Source: Mucilaginibacter cryoferens (lineage in GTDB: Bacteria > Bacteroidota > Bacteroidia > Sphingobacteriales > Sphingobacteriaceae). Taken from it: a stretch of DNA of 64,000 nucleotides. The notes under the pieces were generated by a model. That model worked only from the letters and a program-made list of their open reading frames with translations, did no database searches and was not told where the DNA came from. The stretch spans positions 205,252 to 269,251 of the forward strand of contig NZ_JACHCR010000006.1 of assembly GCF_014205845.1 (NCBI RefSeq), written 5' to 3'. Shown in pieces: positions 42,465-51,515 of this stretch (position 1 is the stretch's first letter; each line of letters begins with the position of its first letter). Both the position numbers and the translations under genes were made by a program.

Positions 42465-45230
42465 ATGAAGAAAATTATACTCTTGCTTATATTTTTCAGC
42501 CTGGCATACGGGCAAAATATATTCGCACAAAAACGAACGGTAAGCGGAATTGTTACTGCTGCCGATGATAAGGCACCTTTGCCTGGCGTATCCATCCGCA
42601 TTAAAGGATTGAATGAAGGTGCAGTTACCAAAGCCGATGGTACTTTTAGTATTGTAGTACGTAATGGTAAATACCTGGTGTTTTCCTTTTTAGGCTATGA
42701 AAGCCAGGAAGTAGAGATCGATGGGCACAAAGAGTTCAATGTTGTTTTGAAGCCAGCCGGTAACGATCTGAATGAGGTGCAAATAGTTGGCTCGCGCAAC
42801 GCCAACCGTACCAAGCTTAACTCTGCTTCGGCTGTTGATGTTATAGACATTAAGCCATTGTTGGAATCTGCCCCGCAAACCAGCGTAACGCAGTTGCTGC
42901 AATACATTTCGCCGTCGTTTCACTCGGTTAACGGGAGTAACGCCGGAGATGCAGGTTCGGCGTTAAGCTTGGCACAACTTCGCGGATTGGGACCCGATCA
43001 GGTGCTGGTATTGGTAAATGGTAAACGCAGACACAAAAGCGCCAACGTAAATTATGGAGGCCTGGGCAATGGATCTACCGGGTACGATTTAAATTCTATC
43101 CCCGCCGGTTCAATTGACAGGATAGAGATTTTACGCGATGGTGCAGCGGCTCAGTATGGCTCTGATGCTATTGCCGGTGTTATCAATATTGTACTTAAGA
43201 AAAAAACGGATGACCTGTCGGTTAACACTTCGGGCAGCACCCGCAGGCGTGGTGATGGAGCTACTACCCGTACCAGCGTTAATTATGGTGTGGGTTTGGG
43301 GAACACAGGCGGCTACATTAATGCCACTGCTGAGTACGCAACACAAGCTATTGCGCTGCCCGCCGGAAGGGCCGATGCCGGATTATATAACGGACCTATT
43401 TATGGAGGCGGTGCCAATACCCGGGGATATGATGCTATTTATACCAAAGCTATTGATGATGCTATTTTAGCAAGCCGTGGTATTAATCGTCACTTCTTCG
43501 ATCAGCGTGGTGGCGGGGCTAATCCGGGACAGGATGCGTTACTGTCTTTTAACGCGGGTTTTCCGTTAAATAAAACTACCGATATATACGCGTTTGGTGG
43601 TATCAGTAGTCGTAACTCGCAGTTTACAGCTGTTTATCGCTTGCCCGGATGGACATCACGCAATAACAACTTTATTTACCCTGATGGATTTTTACCGGAT
43701 ATGGAAAACAACATAGTAGATGGTTCCATTGCTGTGGGTATAAAAGGTAAAGTAGGCGATTGGAATGTAGACCTATCTAACGTATTCGGAAAAAATAGTT
43801 TTTCTAACAGGGTAGATAATTCTTTGAATGCCAGCCTTGGATTAAAAAGCCCGACCAGTTTTGATGCAGGCAGATATAACGCCGGGCAGAATACGACCGG
43901 ACTTGATTTTAGCCGTTATTTCGAAAAGGTTTTAAAAGGTTTGAACGTTGCGTTTGGTGCACAACACCGCATAGAAAGCTTCCAGATCATCGCCGGCGAA
44001 GAAGGCTCTTATTCTAAGGCAGACCAACGTACTATTGTTGATGTGGATACTACCACAGGCGGTATTCCTTACCTGTCAAATGCCGGGGTAACGTCGCTAA
44101 ATGGCCTCGCGGCGGGTTCGCAGATCCATTTGGGTTTCCGGCCAGAGAACGCGGTGAATGTAAGCCGCTCTATAACTGCCGGCTATGCCGATGTGGAATT
44201 GAATGTAACTAAGGCCTGGTTAATATCTGGTGCTGGTCGCGCGGAGTATTTTTCAGACTTTGGTAACGTATTTACCTGGAAAGCCGCTACCCGTTACAGC
44301 TTTGCAAGATGGTTAAACATCCGTGGATCTGCCAATACGGGCTTCCGGGCACCAGATCTGGCACAGTCTTATTACACCTCTATTTCTACCACGTTTCAGC
44401 AGGGTAAGGGGGTCGATATCTTAACCGCCTCCAATCAAAGCGCAGCAGCAAGAGCATTGGGGATACCTAAACTAACACCCGAAAAATCAAAAGGATATGC
44501 GCTGGGGCTTACCTCTGCACCCGGCAGCAATATAGAATTAACTGTGGATGCTTACCTGATCGACATTGATAACAGGGTTGGTAATACCGGCAACTTTACA
44601 TCTACAGATGTTAACCTCCCGGCAGATGTTAAAACGCTTTTTCAGCAAACAGGCGCGGCCCAGGCAAATTTCTTTTATAATGAATTTAGCACCCGCACTA
44701 AAGGGGTAGAATTTACAGGCAGCTATAAGGTACTACTGGATAAAGGAAACCTCAACTTTTTGTTTGGCGGCAACTTCTCTAAAAATGAGGTGACTAAAGT
44801 TAATACCCCAAAAGGATTGGAAGCCTATAAAAATGTAATACTAAGTCCGGGTGAAAGGGCGAGGGTTACTACCAATATCCCGGCGCAAAAGATCAATCTG
44901 CAGGGTATTTACAGTGTAGATAAATTTACATTCTTACTGCGCACGGTATATTTTGGCAAGGTAACTACCGCGTCGCTAGTTAGCGCCGCCGATCCGCTTA
45001 ACCCGGTTTACTTTTATCAAAACCTGAAACCTATCTGGGTAACAGACTTATCAGTAGGTTACAGGTTTACCGCCAAACTACAGGCCACCGCCGGCGTTAA
45101 TAATGTTTTCAATATTCTTGGAGACTATACCGATCCATCCATTGCCGGTTTGCGTAACCCAACTGTTGTGGGTATACAAAACGGCAGCGCGGGCATCCAA
45201 CCATTTATTAAGCTATCTGCTCATTTATAA
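42465..45230 (+). CDS. TonB-dependent outer-membrane receptor without SusD partner
   Basis: 921 aa from ATG 42465 (signal peptide ends NIFA-Q; the reading frame extends upstream only to a TTG). CarboxypepD_reg-like domain ~26-110, then a plug with LAQLRGLGPDQVLVLVNGKRRHKSANV and SIDRIEILRDGAAAQYGSDAIAGVINIVLKK, and a barrel ending in GIQPFIKLSAHL. This is the BtuB/siderophore-like type rather than SusC; the next gene is a small DUF4397 lipoprotein. The ligand is unknown. Given the region, an organosulfur compound or a metal complex is possible. Confidence 0.9.
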   Translation: MKKIILLLIFFSLAYGQNIFAQKRTVSGIVTAADDKAPLPGVSIRIKGLNEGAVTKADGTFSIVVRNGKYLVFSFLGYESQEVEIDGHKEFNVVLKPAGNDLNEVQIVGSRNANRTKLNSASAVDVIDIKPLLESAPQTSVTQLLQYISPSFHSVNGSNAGDAGSALSLAQLRGLGPDQVLVLVNGKRRHKSANVNYGGLGNGSTGYDLNSIPAGSIDRIEILRDGAAAQYGSDAIAGVINIVLKKKTDDLSVNTSGSTRRRGDGATTRTSVNYGVGLGNTGGYINATAEYATQAIALPAGRADAGLYNGPIYGGGANTRGYDAIYTKAIDDAILASRGINRHFFDQRGGGANPGQDALLSFNAGFPLNKTTDIYAFGGISSRNSQFTAVYRLPGWTSRNNNFIYPDGFLPDMENNIVDGSIAVGIKGKVGDWNVDLSNVFGKNSFSNRVDNSLNASLGLKSPTSFDAGRYNAGQNTTGLDFSRYFEKVLKGLNVAFGAQHRIESFQIIAGEEGSYSKADQRTIVDVDTTTGGIPYLSNAGVTSLNGLAAGSQIHLGFRPENAVNVSRSITAGYADVELNVTKAWLISGAGRAEYFSDFGNVFTWKAATRYSFARWLNIRGSANTGFRAPDLAQSYYTSISTTFQQGKGVDILTASNQSAAARALGIPKLTPEKSKGYALGLTSAPGSNIELTVDAYLIDIDNRVGNTGNFTSTDVNLPADVKTLFQQTGAAQANFFYNEFSTRTKGVEFTGSYKVLLDKGNLNFLFGGNFSKNEVTKVNTPKGLEAYKNVILSPGERARVTTNIPAQKINLQGIYSVDKFTFLLRTVYFGKVTTASLVSAADPLNPVYFYQNLKPIWVTDLSVGYRFTAKLQATAGVNNVFNILGDYTDPSIAGLRNPTVVGIQNGSAGIQPFIKLSAHL

Positions 45231-45240
45231 GCCACATATC

Positions 45241-46071
45241 ATGAACAAAAAAAATTATAACATCTATAAAGCGGTACTGAAACCGGCATCATATAAATTA
45301 CAACTACTGTTTGCGGCAATATTGCTTTTGGCGGTATCCTGCAAAAAAACAGACTATCTGAACATTAACAATGCCAACAGGCCTGCACTTGTTGCGCATA
45401 TAAGCTTTGTAAACGCAAGGCCGGTAAATGTGGGCCTCCAATTTTGGACGTATACCACACAGGTAACCAAAACGGCCGTTGCCATAAATACCAAAAGTGA
45501 CTACCTGGATGCCCAGTATGGCGATGTACAGATCAATTTTACGGAAGGTACCAATACATCGTACAAGGCATCACGTGAGTTTGGTAACAGCGCTACGTTT
45601 ACAACAACCGGCGGCCCCAACGGACCTATAGCTACCTATTATCATACCGTATTTGCTATAAAGAATACCAAGTCGACTACCGATTCGCTCATCCTGTTTT
45701 ATGATGACCTGAGCGCCCCGGCTGCCGGCAAAGCCAAAATAAGGTTTGTACACCTGGCACCCGGTAATGCCGCTGTTGATTTTGGAATAGCCGGGCAAAC
45801 TGCCTTGTTCACCAATACAGTTTATGGCCGTGCCGGTGGATCAATTCTGTCTGGAACGGGTGAAAGCGCATGGTCAATTGGCCCGTTTGTTAGTGTTGAT
45901 GCGGGTACGGTGAACTTTGCTGTAACTAAAACTGCCGATCATTCGGCCCTTACTATTCTTAATAATAAGCTTAGTAGTGTAACACTTGCCGCAGGTAAAA
46001 TTTACACCATTTATATTAACGGTACACCAGGCACTGCCGATGTTGGCGCAACTATTATAACGCATAATTAA
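45241..46071 (+). CDS. DUF4397 domain lipoprotein
   Basis: 276 aa from ATG 45241 (10 bp after the receptor stop). Lipoprotein signal LLAVSCKKTDY. The second half KAKIRFVHLAPGNAAVDFGIAGQTALFTNTVYG... is a DUF4397 domain, with a more diverged first half (ALVAHISFVNARPVNVGLQFW) that looks like the same fold. Probably a surface partner of the preceding TonB receptor. Confidence 0.82.
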   Translation: MNKKNYNIYKAVLKPASYKLQLLFAAILLLAVSCKKTDYLNINNANRPALVAHISFVNARPVNVGLQFWTYTTQVTKTAVAINTKSDYLDAQYGDVQINFTEGTNTSYKASREFGNSATFTTTGGPNGPIATYYHTVFAIKNTKSTTDSLILFYDDLSAPAAGKAKIRFVHLAPGNAAVDFGIAGQTALFTNTVYGRAGGSILSGTGESAWSIGPFVSVDAGTVNFAVTKTADHSALTILNNKLSSVTLAAGKIYTIYINGTPGTADVGATIITHN

Positions 46072-46115
46072 CAAGGATACCGCACAAATAGCAGTGATTT
46101 AATAGATGTGCTTAT

Positions 46116-46152
46116 AAAGCTGTCCCGGTTTTGGCCGGGCGGCTTTATTTTT
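46116..46152 (+). terminator. Terminator after the DUF4397 gene
   Basis: AAAGCTGTCCCGG / CCGGGCGGCTTT stem with one bulge and one G-T pair, followed by ATTTTTC. It separates the receptor operon from the SOD gene, which may therefore have its own promoter. Confidence 0.8.
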
Positions 46153-46184
46153 CAATTCGTCAAAACAATTTTAATAATATTATC

Positions 46185-46919
46185 ATGAAAAATAACAGTC
46201 GTAGAAAATTTATAGAAAATACAATAAAGGCAACCGTTGCCGTAGCAGTAACCGGGCCGTTAATTTTAAAAAGCGAAACAACGTCGGCATCTTCAAAAAT
46301 TGCCGCAATAGCAACTGGTGAAGTGCTGAAGTTTTCGCAGGTTCCGCTTGGCTTCGATTATAAAGCGTTGGAGCCTCATATAGACGCGCTCACGAATGAG
46401 ATACATTATACCAAGCATCACGCTGCTTATATTAAAAATGTAAATGAGGCCATAATTGCCGAAAAACTAACTTTTACTACCGAGAAAGAGTTTTTCGATC
46501 ATGCTTCACAGCTATCACCAAAGGCGCGTAATAATGGAGGAGGTGCCTGGAATCATAACTTTTTCTGGCAAAGTCTTACGCCAAGCTCAACCGGGCCAGA
46601 TGGAAAGATCAAAGACGCTTTAAGCGCGGCATTTGGATCTTTTGATCAGTTTAAAGAACAATTTACCCAAGCAGCGTTAACACGTTTTGGATCGGGTTGG
46701 GTATGGCTGGTAAATGTTAACGGTAAATTAACCATTGCCTCCACAGCTAACCAGGATAACCCCTTGTTTGATAATGCTGCGGTAAAGGGTGTGCCTTTAT
46801 TGGCATTGGACGTTTGGGAGCACGCCTATTATCTTAAATACCAAAACAGGCGCAATGAGTACGTTGCTGGCTGGTGGAATGTAATTAACTGGAACGAGGT
46901 TAATAAAAGACTGGTATAA
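46185..46919 (+). CDS. Fe/Mn superoxide dismutase with Tat-like signal
   Basis: 244 aa from ATG 46185; the ATG at 46131 lies in the preceding hairpin and is unlikely. Residues 1-~40 are an unusual export signal with a twin-arginine motif (SRRKFIENTIKATVAVAVTGPLIL). The SOD domain has metal ligands His74, His124 (WNHNFFW), Asp209 and His213 (DVWEHAYY). An exported, folded metalloenzyme via Tat fits a periplasmic location beside the peroxidase. Its stop overlaps the next ATG (TAATG). Confidence 0.9.
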   Translation: MKNNSRRKFIENTIKATVAVAVTGPLILKSETTSASSKIAAIATGEVLKFSQVPLGFDYKALEPHIDALTNEIHYTKHHAAYIKNVNEAIIAEKLTFTTEKEFFDHASQLSPKARNNGGGAWNHNFFWQSLTPSSTGPDGKIKDALSAAFGSFDQFKEQFTQAALTRFGSGWVWLVNVNGKLTIASTANQDNPLFDNAAVKGVPLLALDVWEHAYYLKYQNRRNEYVAGWWNVINWNEVNKRLV

Positions 46920-48274
46920 TGGGGCAAACAAATGAATTTATCGGTGCCGACTGGAAATGGTATCACCAGCTTCTTTTAAGAACGTTTATTATTTACGCGG
47001 TAATAACTGTTATCCCGCTTGCTCCATCTTTTTATAGCCAGGATTTTGATGCCGGTTTTTCGGTGGCTAATTATCCATGGCGATGGCTCGATGTTGTTAG
47101 CCAGAATAACCCCTGGTTCTTCGGCAGCCAGGGAGGTAAAAATTACAGCGGCTGGTTTGTTACTTTGTTCATCTGTTTTATTGCGGGCGCAGCCTGGTTA
47201 TTGATTGAAAAGCAAATAAGTAAGAATAAAAACGCTTTGGAGAGCAGCACCGGCGATGGCCGTTTTTACAACTGGTTTTTTATTTTAGTACGATACCAGG
47301 TGGCTTTAAGAATGTCGTGGTTTGCTATTGCCAAAGTATTTCCGGTTCAAATGCCTTTTCCAACTATCAGTCAGCTAAACACCAATTTAGGCGATTTTAC
47401 TCCCGGTAAACTCTATTGGCTCACTACGGGAGTGTCTCCGTTTTTTGAGGTTTTTGCCGGCATCTTTGAACTTGTTGCTACTATTCTTATTCTCTTCAGG
47501 CGTACGGCCACCCTTGGGGCGCTGATGATGATCGCTATTTTGCTTCCAATATGGTTTGTAAATATTGGTTACGATGCAGGGGTAGAGCTTGCAAGTTTGC
47601 ACCTGTTACTATTGTCCCTGCTCTTGCTTGCAAAAGATGCCACTAAATTTTGGCAGTTGCTTATCGAACACAAAGCCGCGGCTATCAGCTATATCCGGCC
47701 TCCTGTTTTTTCGCGGCAATGGAAAAAGGTAGGGCGTATTGTGCTTAAAGTTGGTTTTATTTTTATTTTCCTGGTTTACCGGGGCTATCATTATGGTAAG
47801 CTTTACGCGGCAGGTAAAACATTTAAACTACCGCTTGATAGTGGTGTGGCAAGCTTTACAGGATTTTATAATGTAGCGGAGTTTAAGATAAACAACCAGG
47901 TTATTCCGTATGCTCCTTACGATTCTTTGCGGTGGCAAAATGTGGTGTTCGAAAAATTTAACACCATCAGCATTAAAGTGGCCAAACCTTTTAAGCTTAA
48001 TACTCAAAATAAAATCCGAACCACAGAATATTACGGTAACATAGGCCGGCTGTTTTATGGATATGATGCTGATACAGTTAAACATGTGTTTACGTTAAAA
48101 AACCGTGCCGATACCAGCAAAAAGGTGTTGTTAACGTACACCATTCCAAAGCCAGGTAGTTTTATATTAAAGGGATTAAATGAGCGTAAAGATTCGGTTT
48201 ATATCGTTTTAAATAGAATTGATAAGCAATACCCTCTTGCTGTAAAAAGAAATACAAAGGTTGCCGGAGATTAA
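46919..48274 (+). CDS. DoxX-like integral membrane protein
   Basis: 451 aa, about seven hydrophobic helices in residues 20-310, then a ~130-residue soluble tail with KNRADTSKKVLLTYTIPKPGSF. The membrane part (LVRYQVALRMSWFAIAKVFPVQMPFP..., GVSPFFEVFAGIFELVATILILFRRTATLGALMMIAILLPIWFVNIGYD) matches the DoxX/DoxD-like fold. DoxX relatives include thiosulfate:quinone oxidoreductase subunits and a mycobacterial DoxX that pairs with SOD (SodA-DoxX-SseA complex), so the one-base overlap with the SOD gene is meaningful. Its own activity is not known. Confidence 0.75.
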   Translation: MGQTNEFIGADWKWYHQLLLRTFIIYAVITVIPLAPSFYSQDFDAGFSVANYPWRWLDVVSQNNPWFFGSQGGKNYSGWFVTLFICFIAGAAWLLIEKQISKNKNALESSTGDGRFYNWFFILVRYQVALRMSWFAIAKVFPVQMPFPTISQLNTNLGDFTPGKLYWLTTGVSPFFEVFAGIFELVATILILFRRTATLGALMMIAILLPIWFVNIGYDAGVELASLHLLLLSLLLLAKDATKFWQLLIEHKAAAISYIRPPVFSRQWKKVGRIVLKVGFIFIFLVYRGYHYGKLYAAGKTFKLPLDSGVASFTGFYNVAEFKINNQVIPYAPYDSLRWQNVVFEKFNTISIKVAKPFKLNTQNKIRTTEYYGNIGRLFYGYDADTVKHVFTLKNRADTSKKVLLTYTIPKPGSFILKGLNERKDSVYIVLNRIDKQYPLAVKRNTKVAGD

Positions 48275-48313
48275 TTAGGTATAAACTATTGCTCCAGACC
48301 GATAGGTTAGCTA

Positions 48314-48360
48314 ATATCGGCAGCCCTGCACCGCCATTGGCGGTGCAGGGCTGCCGATAT
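48314..48360. other. Perfect 22-bp hairpin, no T tract
   Basis: 48314-48335 is exactly complementary to 48339-48360, leaving a 3-base loop. Much more GC-rich than its surroundings. Convergent genes flank it (DoxX-like + and monooxygenase -), so it may act as a terminator in both directions despite lacking a T run, or be a mobile-repeat remnant. Confidence 0.6.
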
Positions 48361-48463
48361 GGAGTGATGAACCGATAGTAATGGTAAAAATTACAAGCCG
48401 GGTGATGTCATTAGTCGGCAGCGAGGGGCAAGTGGAAGCTATGCCGAATTAATTACGTTGAAT

Positions 48464-49615
48464 TTAGTTTCCCTTGAACATATTAAGCATATAAGCAATA
48501 GCCGAAGTAGAGTGCAGCGCATTGGTTGATTCCATGGTTTGCCTGGCAATTTCCGAAGCTCTCCCGCGCATCTGGTTTTCGAAGTCTGCTATTGCCGAAT
48601 GCACATCCATATAATGATCCGCATTCAAACAACGGCTTAATTCCAAAGCGTCTTGCATTGCCATATTAACGCCTTCGCCTGCATAAGGTGGCATTAGGTG
48701 TGCCGCATCGCCAATCATGGTGAGATTAGATTGGGGTTCCCAAGCCTGGTCAAATGGCATACAATATTGCGGACGTGGAACAAACGAAGAGCCCGCGTGT
48801 TCAAACAATTTGAGCCAAACTTTATCCCAGTCAGCAAATTCCTTTTTAAACCAGGCTGTTACCTGCGCATTATTCTTAAAATCTATCCCGCATTCATTAA
48901 CCCAGTTTTCACCGGTTTTACAGCCTGTGTAAAATACCAAACTACCGTCGCCTTTTGAGCTGACAATCAGACTTCTTTCGTCGTTCCCTAAACCAAATAT
49001 TTTCCCGCCATTGATCAGTTTATGTATTTCTGGTGTTTGATGCGCGGCATCATAAACCTGCCCCTCAACAATGGTTATTCCTGAATAAAAAGGCTTGATG
49101 GGGGTGATGTAGGAACGGATTTTTGAATTAGCACCATCTGCTGCTATAACTATATCTGCTGTAATCGATTCGCCATTTTGAAAAGCTAATTCCCATTGGT
49201 TATTGAGTTTATTAAGCGACATAATATAACTGTTCCAAACAACGGTATCGGGCTGTAAAGAGTCCAGCAAGATCATCTGCAAAGGGCCGCGATCAATTTC
49301 CGGGCGCGACGGATTATTGATCGCATCATCATGATCGTCGAAAACGACACGGGCATTTTTGTCGGTGATGCGCATCTTATCTGCACCGGGGCGATAGTTG
49401 GCCATAAAAGCCTCCATGAGCCCTGCTTCCTGAAGCGCTGCCAGACCAGATTCTTCATGCAGATCTAGTGTAGCACCCTTGGGGCGGGCATCTTTATTCA
49501 GGTCTCTTTCATAAACCTTTACATCGGCGCCGTTCATTTGTAAAAGCCTGGCAAGGGTTAAGCCACCCGGGCCGGCACCTATGATTGCTATTTTCTTATT
49601 TTCAATTACGTTCAT
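48464..49615 (-). CDS. TetX-like FAD-dependent monooxygenase
   Basis: 383 aa class A flavin monooxygenase: IGAGPGGLTLARLLQMNGADVKVYERD (Rossmann), AADGANSKIRSYI (DG motif) and GDAAHLMPPYAGEGVNMAMQDALEL (GD motif). The GPGGLTLARLLQ and MPPYAGEGVNMA wording is closest to the Tet(X) group, which hydroxylates tetracyclines, but chromosomal Bacteroidetes relatives act on various substrates. Follows a TetR regulator by 19 bp, probably one operon. No claim of resistance can be made from sequence alone. Confidence 0.87.
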   Translation of the reverse strand: MNVIENKKIAIIGAGPGGLTLARLLQMNGADVKVYERDLNKDARPKGATLDLHEESGLAALQEAGLMEAFMANYRPGADKMRITDKNARVVFDDHDDAINNPSRPEIDRGPLQMILLDSLQPDTVVWNSYIMSLNKLNNQWELAFQNGESITADIVIAADGANSKIRSYITPIKPFYSGITIVEGQVYDAAHQTPEIHKLINGGKIFGLGNDERSLIVSSKGDGSLVFYTGCKTGENWVNECGIDFKNNAQVTAWFKKEFADWDKVWLKLFEHAGSSFVPRPQYCMPFDQAWEPQSNLTMIGDAAHLMPPYAGEGVNMAMQDALELSRCLNADHYMDVHSAIADFENQMRGRASEIARQTMESTNALHSTSAIAYMLNMFKGN

Positions 49616-49634
49616 TTTGTTTCTGTTTAGTGAA

Positions 49635-50231
49635 TTATATTAACATCCCTTTAATCACGGCTTCGCAGCATGATGCAAGGGTTTGTTCGGTAATGATCTG
49701 CCTGGGTCTATCCATGTGGTCAAAATATTCAGTTACCAGATCGAACAGGGGAGAGAACAACAGCGCTCTGTATACATCGTGCGGAAAATCAGTAATAATA
49801 CCCCTGACCTTGTTCAGTTCCAGGAAACTGCGGATAGGTTTGAAATAATCGCCCTCGGCTATGTTTTTTTGCTGGTAGGCCCTATTTAATAAGGGAGACG
49901 ATTTTCCGTACAGGATCAGAGCAAACGCATGCCGGTTGGCACTTAAATATCGAAAACTATTCAGCCAGATCTTTTTAATGCCTTCGGCAAAATCCATTTC
50001 CGAATGAAAGTTTTCAAGCAATGCTTTTTCATAATCCCCTAAAACCTCTTCTATATATAGCTTGATCAGCAAATCTTCTTTGTTCTCATATTTAATGTAT
50101 ATGGTGCGTGGAGATATACCGGCAGCCTTAGCCAGTTTCTGCATGCTTAAATTTTCCAGCCCTTCTTCTGCGATTATTTGCAGCGCGATGGTTCTAATTG
50201 CCTGTTCTTTTGCTAAGTTTTTAGGTCGCAT
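49635..50231 (-). CDS. TetR-family transcriptional regulator
   Basis: 198 aa. N-terminal TetR HTH (KEQAIRTIALQIIAEEGLENLSMQKLAKAAGISPRTIYIKYENKEDLLIKLY) and an alpha-helical ligand domain. First gene of a two-gene unit with the FAD monooxygenase, and 28 bp downstream of a long perfect inverted repeat that is its probable operator. Confidence 0.92.
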   Translation of the reverse strand: MRPKNLAKEQAIRTIALQIIAEEGLENLSMQKLAKAAGISPRTIYIKYENKEDLLIKLYIEEVLGDYEKALLENFHSEMDFAEGIKKIWLNSFRYLSANRHAFALILYGKSSPLLNRAYQQKNIAEGDYFKPIRSFLELNKVRGIITDFPHDVYRALLFSPLFDLVTEYFDHMDRPRQIITEQTLASCCEAVIKGMLI

Positions 50232-50259
50232 AAAATCTATTGATTAAATAACAAGACAA

Positions 50260-50311
50260 AGGTATCATTATTATTAAGTAAATGTTTATTTACTTAATAA
50301 TAATGATACCT
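50260..50311. promoter_or_regulatory. 52-bp perfect inverted repeat, probable TetR operator
   Basis: 50260-50283 is exactly complementary to 50288-50311 (24-bp arms, loop GTTT). The centre TAAGTAAA-TGTT-TATTTACTTA style core has the size of a TetR-family operator. Placed immediately upstream of the TetR start, it suits autoregulation. Confidence 0.8.
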
Positions 50312-50771
50312 CTATAAGCCCTGTTGTACTTCTGCAACCTCTATTTTTCTTTGTGGCTCTGGCCGCTTCCTTAGTTCTATTCTGTTGTAGATTTCTGGAG
50401 GCTGCTGGCCTTATCTGCCTTCTGTACTGCACTGATGTATTTTTTGATCAACAGCACGGTACAGAAAATGCTAGGTTCACGGTTAGCCTCACCTTTAACC
50501 TGGAGCCTTTGTCCTCCATTTTGCTGGCGATGGTTATCTAGTGGTATGTTTAGTTTTACATAAACTACTGGGCTAATCAAAGTGTTGATAATGAGAATTT
50601 AATTTCTATTTGATGCCAAGGTTTAAAATAAGGGACAAGGTGTAAATTGAATTTCTTTTTTAATAAAGTTAGGTGAGCAATACAATGAAACATCAACGCA
50701 GGCTTTCCTATGAAGGATATTGAATTGATAAAGTTTGAGTAATAATTAATGGCTATTAAAAAAATAGTTTA
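50312..50771. other. Intergenic DNA without a supported gene
   Basis: 460 bases. Short open frames on both strands (up to 67 codons, 50377-50580 minus) show no recognisable domain, start context or codon style. Base composition in 50312-50560 is more GC-rich than the flanks, so it may be an old gene remnant. Confidence 0.4.
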
Positions 50772-50810
50772 TCTATGGTCTTTATAGATATTAATTAATT
50801 TTTATGTTTG
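50772..50810 (+). promoter_or_regulatory. ECF sigma gene promoter with TCTAT-N7-ATAGA operator
   Basis: TCTAT-GGTCTTT-ATAGA (50772-50788; arms extend to ATCTAT/ATAGAT) followed by TATGTTTG (50803-50810), a good -7 box. The motif covers the -33 position. Same arrangement as near the DsbD-alpha-like gene at 36316, but no leader ORF is present before the sigma gene. Confidence 0.6.
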
Positions 50811-50847
50811 CTACACTAAGGGTAAATTCGTTTTTTAATCAAATGTT

Positions 50848-51423
50848 ATGGCAGCGCTCGAAATGTTTTCTGATCAGGAATTGCTGGACCTATTGAGGTC
50901 GGGTGATCGGGCTGCGTATACGGAGATTTATACCCGGTATAAATTCATTTTGCATCATCATGCCTGGAATAAGGTGAGGAATAAAGAAGAGGCCCAGGAT
51001 ATTTTACAGGAAGTGTTTACCAATCTGTGGCTTAAACGCGAAAGCTTGCGGATAGATAGTAATTTATCGGGTTATCTTTATAGCGCGGTGCGTAACCGGA
51101 TATTGGATTACTTTGCCCATCATGAAGTAAAGGTTAAATATGTAAATTCGGTTAAGCCCAACCTCAATCTGGATGTGGCTACCGATCACCGGGTGCGCGA
51201 AAACCAACTGAAAACACTCATTGAGCGGGAGATAGCCGAATTGCCGCCCAGAACACGGGAGGTTTTTGAGATGAGCCGCAACCAGCATCTGACGCATAGG
51301 AAGATAGCAGAACAATTGGGCACTTCTGAAGAAACAGTAAAAAAGCAAATGTCGCATGCATTGCGCGTGCTAAGGGTAAAACTCGGTATCTTCATTTACC
51401 TCTTTATCCTGTTCCATTACTGA
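50848..51423 (+). CDS. ECF RNA polymerase sigma factor (FecI-like)
   Basis: 191 aa. Sigma region 2 (YTRYKFILHHHAWNKVRNKEEAQDILQEVFTNLWLKRESL) and region 4 (LPPRTREVFEMSRNQHLTHRKIAEQLGTSEETVKKQMSHALRVLR). Belongs to the Bacteroidetes FecI-type group that pairs with a FecR anti-sigma and an STN-containing SusC; all three are present in order here. Confidence 0.93.
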   Translation: MAALEMFSDQELLDLLRSGDRAAYTEIYTRYKFILHHHAWNKVRNKEEAQDILQEVFTNLWLKRESLRIDSNLSGYLYSAVRNRILDYFAHHEVKVKYVNSVKPNLNLDVATDHRVRENQLKTLIEREIAELPPRTREVFEMSRNQHLTHRKIAEQLGTSEETVKKQMSHALRVLRVKLGIFIYLFILFHY

Positions 51424-51515
51424 GTATAAATTCCCTATTAAAAAATTTTCATTTTTTTTTATATCGAATACCCCTCTCTGCATCACCTTGCCGTCTTACT
51501 GTTATATAACGCATA

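Noticed and set aside
50353..50580. Overlapping open frames on both strands upstream of the ECF sigma gene
   Set aside because: Neither strand shows a recognisable protein or a promoter; possible remnant only.
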